From contig JAPDKB010000007.1 of the NCBI GenBank assembly GCA_029258795.1, positions 243,070 through 307,069 of the forward strand: a stretch of 64,000 nucleotides of DNA, in the 5' to 3' direction. This stretch comes from an archaeon. GTDB lineage: Archaea; EX4484-52; WAPT01. The notes under the pieces are model-generated. The model did no database searches. It was not told where the DNA came from and worked only from the letters and a program-made list of their open reading frames with translations. Both the position numbers and the translations under genes were made by a program. Each line of letters opens with the position of its first letter. Position 1 is the first letter of the stretch. Shown piece by piece: positions 24,731 to 33,150 of this stretch.

Positions 24731-25771
24731 TCACACAGCTTTTAGACCGATAAGAATTAGCGCGGAAATAACTATCATGAAAATGTGTTGAAGCTCTATC
24801 CCGGGCATCCCTCCTGCTTCCTCACCTCCGAGCTCCACAACATTCAAAGTGATCCATTCATCCCCCTTCCCTCCATAATCATCTTCCCATTCGACTTTAA
24901 TTGTGTATATCCCATTTATTGGAGGCACAACACTCGCCACAACATATTTTGTGTCTCCAGGGCCTAAGAACACCTCCGTTTCTGTCATTCCCTCCCGGGC
25001 GTACTTTTTGGATGTGAAATAAACGTTACCATACAGCGCTACCTCCTGTGGTACGAGTTTGAGTTTCACCCTTCCCTCCAGAGAACCGCGATTTCGCGCA
25101 GTTATCAAGAATCTCATCTCCCTGCCTTCGTAAGCCGTAATGCTGGATGGAACAGTAATTTCAGGTATGAAAGCTCTAAGATTCGTGACTGAAACAAGCT
25201 TTATTGTAAGATTCATACATATCTTCTGTCCGTAGGGTGAGGAACAATTTCCGACATGTGCGTTGGTATATCCACTCAAAGCAATTATACAATTTGAGTT
25301 AGAGGAGCAAGTAGTGATGTCGAAATGATCTATTTTTATGCTGGGGTGTTGGGGCACAGGTTTCACGCAGATAAAATAAGGGTAGTTGCTCTTGCTGCAT
25401 AGCTCCGCATGCGCATTTGTTGCGGAGCTGAGGTGCAGAAGGCATTCATATCCACTTGTACAGCTTCCACTTTCGTTTTTCACATCAAACTTTATTTTGT
25501 AACCCCAAGCACTGGCATTACAGCAGAGGAGATAACCATAATTATTGAGAGTGGGAACTTCCGCGTGAGCGTTGGTAAAATCGGACATTCTCAAGAATAG
25601 GGAATATCCTGAGGGACAAGATGATTGCTGAACCACAACACAGTTCACAGGAATATTCAGGGTTGGTGTGGGAAGGGAAGGTCCTTGAGAAAACGCCGGA
25701 GTGGTCAGCTGAAGAAAAAATGCTACTGCAATCGATAATATTAAAAGTTGTTGTGTTTTGAGAATTTGCAT
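24731..25771 (-). CDS. Secreted protein with three TNAH repeats and C-terminal membrane anchor
   Basis: 346 residues. Signal peptide LLILSIAVAFFLQLTTPAFS. Three repeats of about 50-60 residues share the pattern LSxxTNAHxxx(8-10)YxxxxC (MSDFTNAHAEVP, LSSATNAHAELC, LSGYTNAHVGNC). A beta-sandwich follows (ITVPSSITAYEGREMRFLITARNRGSLEG is spread over it, here cited in parts), then a C-terminal hydrophobic helix IFMIVISALILIGLKAV. Such proteins are typical of archaeal cell surfaces; binding partner unknown. Its divergent partner is pus10. Confidence 0.7.
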   Translation of the reverse strand: MQILKTQQLLILSIAVAFFLQLTTPAFSQGPSLPTPTLNIPVNCVVVQQSSCPSGYSLFLRMSDFTNAHAEVPTLNNYGYLLCCNASAWGYKIKFDVKNESGSCTSGYECLLHLSSATNAHAELCSKSNYPYFICVKPVPQHPSIKIDHFDITTCSSNSNCIIALSGYTNAHVGNCSSPYGQKICMNLTIKLVSVTNLRAFIPEITVPSSITAYEGREMRFLITARNRGSLEGRVKLKLVPQEVALYGNVYFTSKKYAREGMTETEVFLGPGDTKYVVASVVPPINGIYTIKVEWEDDYGGKGDEWITLNVVELGGEEAGGMPGIELQHIFMIVISALILIGLKAV

Positions 25772-25865
25772 GGTTTTATTCTATTTTTCAATTCATATAA
25801 AGGTTTGGTTTTTGTGTGCAAGTGAGGAAGGCATTTAAAAAGTTTGGCAGAATAGAAAAAGCTGT

Positions 25866-27200
25866 ATGGCGGAAGTAAGCGTTCTGGAGCTCGCGAGGAA
25901 AATCATGGCAAAGGGCTATATCTGCAATCATTGCTTGGGTAGGCAGTTCGCCGAGCTTCTTAGTGGGACAAACAATGAGGAGAGAGGCAGGGCAATAAGG
26001 ATGGCTATTGCGATGGAGATTGATGCGGGAAATGTGGAAGTATGTCAGAAAAAAGATTCGGGTGGCAAAAAGGTTTTGGTGGAGAATTTTGTGGAGATGA
26101 ACTTTCATCTCAACAAAAAAGTAAACAAAATGCTGGAAAAGGTCAGCAAGGATGATGTGGAATGCTTTCTGTGCAGAAATCTGATGGATAAGCTGGATGA
26201 GATGGCGCAGAACGTTGTGAGAGAGCTTGAGAACTACGAATACGAAACGTTTCTGGTGGGTGTGAAGCTTCCCGAACATCTGGAAAATGCGGAGAACAAC
26301 TTGTGGGAGGAAGTCGGGAATGCTTATGCTGAAAGTATAAGAGGTGAGATAACGAGAGAGGTTGGCAAAAGAGTTCAGCAGATTACGGGCAAGATGGTTG
26401 AGATGAAAAGTCCTGACATAACTATAATTTTAAACCTCCAGAGAAATGTGATTGAGCTTGTTGTAACACCACTCTACATCTACGGCAGATATAACAAATA
26501 CAAGGAGATGCCTCAGGCCAGATGGGTGTGCAGACACTGCAATGGGATTGGATGCGAAAAATGTGAGTGGAAAGGAAAGCTCTACGAAGATAGCGTGCAG
26601 GATAGGATTGGGGAAGTGCTTGTTAATATGGCTCGCGGTGTAGATACGAAAATACACGGAGCGGGAAGGGAAGATATAGATGCGTTATGTACTGGATGGA
26701 GGGAGTTCGTGATAGAGGTGCTGGAGCCGAAAAAAAGAAGCATCGACCTGAAAAAAGCTGAGAAAGAGATAAACAAGCGTAATAAAGGTGTGGTGGAGGT
26801 TAAGGACCTTAAATTTGTTGATAAGAACTTCGTGAGATTGCTGAAGGAAAAAAGAACCTGGAAGGTTTATGAAGCCGTTGTGAAGTTTGAAAGCGAGGTG
26901 GATGAGGAAGAGCTAAGGAAGTTGAAGGGGTATGAAGCAGTCATATCTCAAAGAACTCCAAATCGTGTGCTGCACAGGAGGAGTGATAAAGTGAGGAAGA
27001 GGAAGGTCAGGATAATGGATGTGAAGAAGATAGATGATGTAAGAGCTAGGATAACCATTGAGGCGGAAGCTGGCACTTACATAAAGGAGTTTGTGAGCGG
27101 TGATGAGGGCAGGACAAAGCCGTCTGTTGCTGAGTTGGTTGGCAAGAAGTGTGAGGTTGAGAAGCTGATCGTGGTGGGTTTCATAGATAAGGAAAGCTGA
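25866..27200 (+). CDS. pus10: tRNA pseudouridine synthase Pus10
   Basis: 444 residues. N-terminal zinc site CNHCLGRQFAELL and CFLCRNLMDKL, THUMP-like middle, second CxxC pair (CRHCNGIGCEKCEWKG), and the catalytic-domain signature GAGREDIDALCTGWREFVIEV containing the catalytic Asp. It converts U54 and U55 of tRNA to pseudouridine in archaea. It starts a rightward run with L21e, RpoF, DUF655 and KsgA, an order conserved in many euryarchaea. Confidence 0.93.
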   Translation: MAEVSVLELARKIMAKGYICNHCLGRQFAELLSGTNNEERGRAIRMAIAMEIDAGNVEVCQKKDSGGKKVLVENFVEMNFHLNKKVNKMLEKVSKDDVECFLCRNLMDKLDEMAQNVVRELENYEYETFLVGVKLPEHLENAENNLWEEVGNAYAESIRGEITREVGKRVQQITGKMVEMKSPDITIILNLQRNVIELVVTPLYIYGRYNKYKEMPQARWVCRHCNGIGCEKCEWKGKLYEDSVQDRIGEVLVNMARGVDTKIHGAGREDIDALCTGWREFVIEVLEPKKRSIDLKKAEKEINKRNKGVVEVKDLKFVDKNFVRLLKEKRTWKVYEAVVKFESEVDEEELRKLKGYEAVISQRTPNRVLHRRSDKVRKRKVRIMDVKKIDDVRARITIEAEAGTYIKEFVSGDEGRTKPSVAELVGKKCEVEKLIVVGFIDKES

Positions 27201-27278
27201 AAGTACAGCAGCTTCCTGCACCTTTAAAAATTTATTGCCCATATATTTTGTGGTATCTTCTGTATTGGGGTGAAGTGA

Positions 27279-27584
27279 ATGGGCAGAAAGGCAAAGGGCC
27301 CTAGAGCTGGTACAAGAAGGTTGCTTGCAAGGAAGGAAAAAAGGAAGTTGACAGTTAATGATGTGATGAAGCAGTTTGACATCGGAGATTATGTTGCCAT
27401 CAAGATAAACCCGTCTGTGCAGAAAGGTATGCCTCACCCGCGCTTTTACGGAAGGACTGGCAGGATTGTGGAGAAGCGCGGTATGGCTTATGTTGTGGAA
27501 GTGAGAGATGGAGGTAAAATGAAGAAAATTATCGTAAGGCCAGAGCATCTTAAAGCTGTGCAGGTACAGGTTAAGAATGAGTAA
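27279..27584 (+). CDS. rpl21e: Large ribosomal subunit protein L21e (eL21)
   Basis: 101 residues. Matches the family throughout: KGPRAGTRRLLARKEKRK near the N-terminus, VNDVMKQFDIGDYVAIKINPS, and GMPHPRFYGRTGRIVEKRG. Located 78 bases downstream of pus10 and 21 bases before rpoF, as usual. Confidence 0.95.
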   Translation: MGRKAKGPRAGTRRLLARKEKRKLTVNDVMKQFDIGDYVAIKINPSVQKGMPHPRFYGRTGRIVEKRGMAYVVEVRDGGKMKKIIVRPEHLKAVQVQVKNE

Positions 27585-27605
27585 AATGGAAGGTGTGTGA
27601 TTGCT

Positions 27606-28049
27606 ATGAAGGTTGTTGAGGAAACTCCCGTAACCTTTGCTGAAGCGAAGGAAATAATGGAAAATCTGGAGAAGGAAAGGGAAGAGCTTGGTTATGAGCA
27701 AAAGATCACTCTTGATTTCTTCAAAAGCTGTGTAAATGTCAGTGTCGAAGATGTTAGGAAGGCGAGAGAAGAGTTAAAGAAAGAAATTCCCGAGCTTAAA
27801 GACCATCAGATAGTTATGATACTTAACATACTGCCCGAGAATGAGGAGGATGTGAAAATAATCTTTGCCAAGGAAAGGATGGAGCTGGACGATGCAAAAA
27901 TCAAGAAGATTCTTGAAATAGTGGACAAGATAAGGCCTGAGGAAAGGATAACCTACAAGCCGTTTGGAGCTTCTCGAAAGGAGGAGAAAAGTGAAGAGGA
28001 ATCAGAGAGCGAGAATGGCGAGGAGCAAAAAGAGGAAGAAAGCGGCTGA
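27606..28049 (+). CDS. rpoF: RNA polymerase subunit F (Rpo4) with acidic tail
   Basis: 147 residues from ATG at 27606, which follows AAGGTG by about 10 bases; a GTG at 27597 overlaps that site and is less likely. VVEETPVTFAEAKEIMEN and ILEIVDKIRPEERITYKPF match archaeal RpoF, which pairs with RpoE to form the polymerase stalk. About 25 extra residues at the C-terminus are almost all Glu/Ser/Lys, longer than most homologues. Confidence 0.92.
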   Translation: MKVVEETPVTFAEAKEIMENLEKEREELGYEQKITLDFFKSCVNVSVEDVRKAREELKKEIPELKDHQIVMILNILPENEEDVKIIFAKERMELDDAKIKKILEIVDKIRPEERITYKPFGASRKEEKSEEESESENGEEQKEEESG

Positions 28050-28066
28050 TTCTGAAAGGTTGTATG

Positions 28067-28078
28067 AATTTATAAAAG
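28067..28078 (+). promoter_or_regulatory. TATA box before the DUF655 gene
   Basis: AATTTATAAAAG, centred near 28072. A start site about 25 bases downstream (near 28098) would exclude the GTG at 28083 as initiation codon and favours ATG at 28116. Confidence 0.6.
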
Positions 28079-28115
28079 TTTAGTGACGAAAATAAAGTGT
28101 AGCGGGGTGTTGGTC

Positions 28116-28688
28116 ATGATGTTTCCTCGAAAACCCAAAGAAGAATGGGCATATGTGCTGGATTTCTTGCCCGTGGGACATCCCGCTAACAGAGAGAAAA
28201 GGCCCATAGCTCAGGTCATAGGAGTGGACTATTTCACCCTTCTCAAGGTAGCGCCCAAGCCGGGCGTGAAGCTGGACGTTATGGAAAAGGTTTACATCGG
28301 GGAAGGAAAGAGAGATAAAATAGCAAGCATTATAGGCAGGATCAATGTTTCCGAGCTTACTGCCTCTGCTTACGCTGAGCTCGAATACGCAATCCAGAAG
28401 ATTGTGGAAGAAAATGAGAGGAAGTTTGTGGAGTTTTTCAACACAGCTGGACCTTTAACAACCAAGCTGCATCAGCTTGAACTCTTGCCAGGAATAGGCA
28501 AGAAGCACATGTGGGAGATAATAGAGGAGAGGAAGAAGAAGCCGTTTGAGAGCTTTGAAGATATAAAGAAGAGAGTAACCACTCTGCCAGATCCAAAAAA
28601 AGCGATAGTCAAAAGGGTGATGGAAGAGCTGGAAGGTACGGATGAAAAGTGGTTCCTGTTCGTGCCACGAAAGCCAAGGGAGTTCTGA
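28116..28688 (+). CDS. DUF655 helix-hairpin-helix protein
   Basis: 190 residues from ATG at 28116 (GGGGTG about 8 bases upstream). The N-terminal half is an OB-like beta region (EEWAYVLDFLPVGHPANREKR), and the C-terminal half holds tandem HhH motifs (LELLPGIGKKHMWEIIEERKKKPF and IKKRVTTLPDPKKAIVKRV, cited in part). This archaeal family is nearly always next to ksgA and rpoF. It binds nucleic acid by inference; a role in ribosome assembly has been assumed from context. Confidence 0.85.
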   Translation: MMFPRKPKEEWAYVLDFLPVGHPANREKRPIAQVIGVDYFTLLKVAPKPGVKLDVMEKVYIGEGKRDKIASIIGRINVSELTASAYAELEYAIQKIVEENERKFVEFFNTAGPLTTKLHQLELLPGIGKKHMWEIIEERKKKPFESFEDIKKRVTTLPDPKKAIVKRVMEELEGTDEKWFLFVPRKPREF

Positions 28689-28744
28689 AGGTTTAACTTG
28701 CGGAATAATTATTGCAATATCTTCGTTGCTGTGATGATGCCGCT

Positions 28745-29587
28745 ATGCGTGCAGCCGAAATTATGAGAAGATACGGTATAAAGCCCGATAAAGCTCTAGG
28801 ACAGCACTTTCTGGTGGATAAAAACATAATAAAGAAGGAAGTTGAGCTCGCAGAAGTGAGTAAGGATGACGTTGTGCTTGAAATAGGCGCGGGTTTTGGG
28901 ATGTTGACTGAAGCGCTGGTTGGTGTGGCTAAGAAAGTTGTGGCTGTGGAAAAGGATGTTGCTCTTGCCAACATTCTCAGGCAGGAGTTTGAGGATGAAG
29001 TAAAGGCAGGCAAGCTTGAAGTTGTGGAGGGTGACGCTCTTTTGGTTGATTTTCCTCCTTTTGATAAGTGCGTATCCAACATCCCATACAACATTGCTTC
29101 TGAAATCGTGGAAAAGCTATGCCACTATGCAAAGGACACCACGCTCTGCGTGCAGAAAGATTTTGGTGAGAGGCTGGTTGCGAAGCCGGGAGATAAGAAC
29201 TATTCCAGAATAAGTGTGCTTGTCAGGTTTCATTTTGAGCCATACTATATCTACACGGTCTCACGCTTCTGTTTCATCCCTACCCCAAAAGTTGATTCAT
29301 GCATAGTGAGGTTGATACCGAAAAAGGAACGGGTTGTTGGGGATGAGGAAAAGGAGGGGTTCTTCAACATGATCAGAGCTCTATTTGTTCACAGGAAGAA
29401 GAGCGTTAAAAACGCTTTTATTGCATCACGTGGCATGGCCAGTCTGAAAAAGGATGAAGCGAAAAAGGTTTTTGAAGCTGTGCCCTATGGGGATAAAAAG
29501 GTGTTCCGGCTTAGTGTTGAGGAGCTGGCCGAGCTCTTTGAGTGGTGCAAAGGTCAAAAGTTAAATTTCAGCAAGACCAATGGATAG
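28745..29587 (+). CDS. ksgA: 16S rRNA dimethyladenosine transferase KsgA/Dim1
   Basis: 280 residues from ATG at 28745 (begins MRAAEIMRRYGIKPDK). KALGQHFLVDKNIIKKE, SAM motif VLEIGAGFGMLTEAL, and catalytic SNIPYNIASEIV (NIPY) are all present. It dimethylates the two adjacent adenines in helix 45 of 16S rRNA during 30S assembly. Earlier in-frame TTG/other codons give an unlikely Cys-rich leader. It is followed after two bases by the S4-domain gene. Confidence 0.93.
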   Translation: MRAAEIMRRYGIKPDKALGQHFLVDKNIIKKEVELAEVSKDDVVLEIGAGFGMLTEALVGVAKKVVAVEKDVALANILRQEFEDEVKAGKLEVVEGDALLVDFPPFDKCVSNIPYNIASEIVEKLCHYAKDTTLCVQKDFGERLVAKPGDKNYSRISVLVRFHFEPYYIYTVSRFCFIPTPKVDSCIVRLIPKKERVVGDEEKEGFFNMIRALFVHRKKSVKNAFIASRGMASLKKDEAKKVFEAVPYGDKKVFRLSVEELAELFEWCKGQKLNFSKTNG

Positions 29588-29589
29588 TT

Positions 29590-30243
29590 ATGAAGCTTGT
29601 TGACCATTTGAAAGAGAAGTTTAGTGTGGTGGATGATGAGCTCGTTCTTGCCTACATAAAATCGGGATATGTGAAAGTTGGTGGAGATGTTGTTACCAAT
29701 CCCCACTTCGAGCTGAAGGACAGAAAAGTGGAGTTGGAAAAGCCGGAGTTGCTTGAAAAGGGGAAGGATTACTGGTGCATGAACGAGGTGATTGATCTCT
29801 GCAACATTAGAGAGCTTGACAGGGTGCTTGGTTTTGAGATGAAGCAAGAACATGTGGATGCGATGCTTGAAAAAAGGGCTGAAGTTGTGGTGCTCAATTT
29901 TCAGGATTACGGACTTGAGAATTATGTTCAGTGTCATGTCGGTAATCTGTTTTATGATGATTTCACATCTCTGCTGAAGGGAAAGTTCGATGTGATGGTC
30001 AGTTTTGTTAAGTCAAATCCCGTGCGCGTTTTTGGGATAGTGGAGCGTTATCTACCATTGATGATGGAGAACTTCAGGGTTGTGGTTGTCTCAAGCGGGG
30101 CAGCGTTTGATTCACTAAGCGAGATGAAAGAAGCTTATAGCAATGCGGCAAGCTTGCTTTTGCTCGAGCTTAAGAAAGCGAGAACGTTTCCGTTTGATGA
30201 GCTCGTTGCCATGGTTTTTGAAAAGAAGAAGGTGGTGCTGTAA
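29590..30243 (+). CDS. S4-domain protein with degenerate methyltransferase-like C-terminus
   Basis: 217 residues from ATG at 29590, two bases after the ksgA stop. Residues 15-45 (LVLAYIKSGYVKVGGDVVTNP) look like an S4 RNA-binding domain. The rest alternates strands and helices like a Rossmann methyltransferase (EVVVLNFQDYGLEN, FDVMVSFVKSNPVR, NFRVVVVSSGAAFD) but no glycine-rich SAM loop is visible. S4 plus FtsJ-like (TlyA-type) rRNA methyltransferases have this layout, so this may be an inactive or divergent relative. Co-transcription with ksgA points to ribosome biogenesis. Confidence 0.55.
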   Translation: MKLVDHLKEKFSVVDDELVLAYIKSGYVKVGGDVVTNPHFELKDRKVELEKPELLEKGKDYWCMNEVIDLCNIRELDRVLGFEMKQEHVDAMLEKRAEVVVLNFQDYGLENYVQCHVGNLFYDDFTSLLKGKFDVMVSFVKSNPVRVFGIVERYLPLMMENFRVVVVSSGAAFDSLSEMKEAYSNAASLLLLELKKARTFPFDELVAMVFEKKKVVL

Positions 30244-30591
30244 ATGTACCTTGAATTGCTCGTAATTCTTCTTTCAGTCGCGTGCTTTTTTCTGACTGTG
30301 CTTCTTGTTGAGACGAGAAGGAAGGTTAAGCAGTACGAATCCGAGCTGTTGAGCAAGCGTGTTCTCCACGGCAAAATCGTGGAGCAGCTCGCGCCATTCT
30401 TAGAGAGGTTCAGGGGTGCTTTAAGGGACTTCCGTTTCATAGGGTCTCCGATAGATGGCATAATATTTGGAGAAGATGAGATTGTATTTGTGGAAGTGAA
30501 AACGGGAAATGCAAAGCTAACCGAGAAACAGAAAAGGATAAAAAGAATGGTGGAGGAAAAGAGAGTAAGGTGGGAGGAGGTAAGGTTATGA
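30244..30591 (+). CDS. Membrane-anchored Holliday-junction-resolvase-like endonuclease
   Basis: 115 residues. One N-terminal membrane helix (LLVILLSVACFFLTVLLV) is followed by a PD-(D/E)XK core: FIGSPIDGIIFGEDEIVFVEVKTG, with D, E-x-K and then KLTEKQKRIK. It resembles the archaeal family described as distantly related to Hjc. The biological substrate is unknown. ATG follows the previous stop directly (30241-30243), and its own stop TGA overlaps the next ATG (ATGA). Confidence 0.75.
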   Translation: MYLELLVILLSVACFFLTVLLVETRRKVKQYESELLSKRVLHGKIVEQLAPFLERFRGALRDFRFIGSPIDGIIFGEDEIVFVEVKTGNAKLTEKQKRIKRMVEEKRVRWEEVRL

Positions 30592-31163
30592 TGCGCTTCT
30601 ACTTCGATAAAAGAGAGGTGGAGGAGCTGCTCATCTCGGCTGCTGTTGCTGCTTTCGTCTTCAGCTTTCGTGAGCTGCTTCATGCTGATTATTACGGAGC
30701 GTTGAGTGTGAGCTTAGCTGTGTTTCTGGGTTTTGTGCTGCATGAGAGTGCTCACAAAATCACGGCCATAAAATACGGAAATTATGCCAGATTCGTTATG
30801 TGGAAGGAGGGGCTTGCCATAGCACTTTTACTCGCTTTCGTCACGCTCGGGAAGTTTGTTTTCCTTGCGCCGGGAGCGGTGATGATAGGTACGCTGCGCG
30901 GAACCCTGAGTTCGAGGGAGAATGCCGTTATCTCGGCTGCCGGACCCATGACCAACATCCTGATAGCAGCTGCATGCTACCTCCTCGCTTTGTTCATCCC
31001 CATCCAGATGTTGAGGTTGATAGTGGTAATCAACGGCTACATAGCATTCTTCAACCTTCTTCCCATTCCTCCACTTGACGGCTCCAAGATAATATGGTAC
31101 AGCATAGTGGTGTGGATTGCGCTTATGGCTGTAGCGTGTTTCTTTGCATTTTTCGCATTCTAA
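30588..31163 (+). CDS. Site-2-type intramembrane metalloprotease (M50 family)
   Basis: 191 residues from ATG at 30588, with GGAGG about 8 bases upstream, overlapping the previous stop by 4 bases. VLHESAHKITAIKYG holds the HExxH-like zinc site (HESAH), and FNLLPIPPLDGSKI the conserved NxxPxxxLDG that brings the third ligand. Several hydrophobic segments surround these. It would cut proteins within the membrane. The substrate is not evident, and there is no PDZ domain. Confidence 0.88.
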   Translation: MMRFYFDKREVEELLISAAVAAFVFSFRELLHADYYGALSVSLAVFLGFVLHESAHKITAIKYGNYARFVMWKEGLAIALLLAFVTLGKFVFLAPGAVMIGTLRGTLSSRENAVISAAGPMTNILIAAACYLLALFIPIQMLRLIVVINGYIAFFNLLPIPPLDGSKIIWYSIVVWIALMAVACFFAFFAF

Positions 31164-31245
31164 AATTTTGATGATGGCGGCAACTTTTTGGATTGCTCGT
31201 GAAAAAGAAAAAGTTTTATAATGTGGCTCAGTTCAATAATTCATC

Positions 31246-31539
31246 ATGCTTTTTGAAATTCTTGAGCTTTTCAAAGAAATGCTGTTCACCATGGGCAGCA
31301 GTGCTGTCGGCACTGGTGGTAAAATAGTGTCATTGTTCCTTAAAATCATAGATGTGATAAGGACGGGATTACCGACAGCATCCCCGGTGGAAATATTTCT
31401 GACTGTGATCTTCTTTGGTTTAATAGTGATGATCGTGCTGAACACCGTGATGGGGTCGATAAGAACCCTATTTATGATTGGAGTCATAGTTATAGGAATG
31501 CTCTTATTTCTTTCCATTCTTACTGGGGGGCTTTTTTGA
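31246..31539 (+). CDS. Small membrane protein, hypothetical
   Basis: 97 residues. An amphipathic N-terminal helix (MLFEILELFKEMLFTMG) is followed by two membrane helices (IFLTVIFFGLIVMIVLNTV and LFMIGVIVIGMLLFLSIL). A TATA-like GTTTTATAATG lies about 30 bases upstream (near 31215), implying a leaderless mRNA. It overlaps the convergent small gene by 36 bases. No family recognised. Confidence 0.6.
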   Translation: MLFEILELFKEMLFTMGSSAVGTGGKIVSLFLKIIDVIRTGLPTASPVEIFLTVIFFGLIVMIVLNTVMGSIRTLFMIGVIVIGMLLFLSILTGGLF

Positions 31540-31812
31540 AGAGAAGATATCTCTCAACAACGAGCATTCAACTTTTATCGAGTATCCTCCTGCTGACTTT
31601 TTTTTCATCAGCTTCCTAACTTTCAAAAGGAGTTTTATCAGCTTAACATTTCTCAGAAGTTTGATCACATTAGCCCTTTTGATTCGAATTGTTCTGCTCT
31701 GCGGATTGATTTCAAGAGAGCATAATCTCGCTCCCTCCTCATCAATGATGTTGACCTCCATCCCGACTTTAGAAGCTTCCAGAAGTTCGAGCAATTCCCT
31801 AACATTTTCCAT
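31504..31812 (-). CDS. Small hypothetical protein, basic C-terminus
   Basis: 102 residues. An N-terminal helix (VRELLELLEAS), a beta segment (GMEVNIIDEEGARLCSLEI), and a Lys/Leu-rich helical end with KKKSAGG and KKPPSKNGKK. Not recognised. It overlaps the membrane-protein gene tail-to-tail by 36 bases. The real gene of the two could be questioned, but both have plausible composition and starts. Confidence 0.5.
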   Translation of the reverse strand: MENVRELLELLEASKVGMEVNIIDEEGARLCSLEINPQSRTIRIKRANVIKLLRNVKLIKLLLKVRKLMKKKSAGGYSIKVECSLLRDIFSSKKPPSKNGKK

Positions 31813-31872
31813 TTGGGGAAATTAGGAGGTTATATTTAAAATTTAATTAGTCGTGTTCCCAAATTAAACCAC

Positions 31873-33144
31873 ATGCACAAGATTATTGTGGGGAGAGACC
31901 AGTGGGATGTTGAGAAGTATGGTGAATTAGGTACTGGATTTATAGGCAAGAACTATGTGGGAGAGAAAAAGGAGGCACGCCTCACCATCCCCATCCGGAT
32001 TGATCTTGCCAGACCCCATGTAATAGGAATATTTGGAAAGAGAGGTATGGGTAAATCCTACACCATGGGAACGCTTGTGGAAGAGATCATGCTCCTGCCC
32101 GAAAACGTCAGGAAAAATGTTAGCGCTTTGGTTATAGACACCATGGGTATCTTCTGGAGCATGAAGTATCCGAACGACAAGGATTTCAAAGTTCTGCTTT
32201 CGTGGAATCTGCACCCCCGCGGCTTTCCAATAGAGGTGCTCGTTCCGGAGGGCTTGGAGGAGGAGTACCGGAGGGAGGAGATACCATACGACGGTACTTT
32301 TTCATTTAAAGCAAGTGATCTGACCGCTGAGGACTGGGCTTACACCTTTGAGATCGATTTGATGGGTGAGGTAGGTGTGTTCCTTGATAGATTCATAAAG
32401 GATTTGAAGGAGGAAGAACAGGATTACACTCTGGAAACGCTGATTTACCGGCTGGAGGAGATGCCGAAGAGCTACATAAGAGATGCGCTCATAAACCGAT
32501 TCAGCGTGGCTGAAGAATGGGGGATTTTCAGCGCTGCCGGAACGGATATGAAGGAGCTTGTAAAGCCGGGGAAGGTTGTGGTGCTCGACATCTCGCTGCT
32601 GGGCTCGTTCTCGCTGGGATGGAATGTCAAAACGCTGGTTGTGGGGCTGCTTGCAAGAAAACTGCTTTATGAAAGAATGAAAGCCAGGAGAAAGGAGGAG
32701 CTTGACAGCATGAGCGGGATAGAGAAATCTCACATGCCGATAGTGTGGATGTTTCTGGATGAGGCGCATCAGTTCCTGCCGTCTGAAGGTAAAACTGCCG
32801 CAACAGACCCTCTCGTGCAGTGGGTGAAGCTCGGGAGAGAGCCCGGCGTTTCTCTTGTGCTGGCGACGCAGCAGCCAAACAAGCTGCACGAAGCTGCGAT
32901 AAGCCAGATGGATGTTGTGATCTCTCATCGTCTGACGGCACGCTCGGATCTTGAAGCGCTGAGAAACATAATGCAAACTTATCTCAAATACGACCTTGCA
33001 GCTTACATCGACATGCTTCCCCGTGTGAAGGGTGCTGCCGTGATTCTGGACGATAACTCGGAGAGAATTTATGCTGCGCAGATGAGGCCCCGCATTTCCT
33101 GGCATGCTGGAGGCACACCCATAGCAATAAAAGAAGTGGAGTAA
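31873..33144 (+). CDS. HerA/VirB4-like P-loop ATPase
   Basis: 423 residues. N-terminal strand region typical of HerA-like (DUF87/DUF853) ATPases, Walker A GIFGKRGMGKSYTMG (near residue 53), Walker B IVWMFLDEAHQFLP (near residue 290), and the RecA-like segment LVLATQQPNKLHEAAISQMD. HerA pumps DNA in end resection with NurA and Mre11-Rad50. No nurA or mre11 gene is near, so this may be one of the other HerA-like translocases common in archaea. Confidence 0.8.
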   Translation: MHKIIVGRDQWDVEKYGELGTGFIGKNYVGEKKEARLTIPIRIDLARPHVIGIFGKRGMGKSYTMGTLVEEIMLLPENVRKNVSALVIDTMGIFWSMKYPNDKDFKVLLSWNLHPRGFPIEVLVPEGLEEEYRREEIPYDGTFSFKASDLTAEDWAYTFEIDLMGEVGVFLDRFIKDLKEEEQDYTLETLIYRLEEMPKSYIRDALINRFSVAEEWGIFSAAGTDMKELVKPGKVVVLDISLLGSFSLGWNVKTLVVGLLARKLLYERMKARRKEELDSMSGIEKSHMPIVWMFLDEAHQFLPSEGKTAATDPLVQWVKLGREPGVSLVLATQQPNKLHEAAISQMDVVISHRLTARSDLEALRNIMQTYLKYDLAAYIDMLPRVKGAAVILDDNSERIYAAQMRPRISWHAGGTPIAIKEVE

Positions 33145-33150
33145 AAGCCA

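Noticed and set aside
26913-27701. Long minus-strand open frame (262 codons) over pus10 and rpl21e
   Set aside because: Antisense shadow of confidently identified genes; sequence is His/Leu/Ser-rich and matches nothing.
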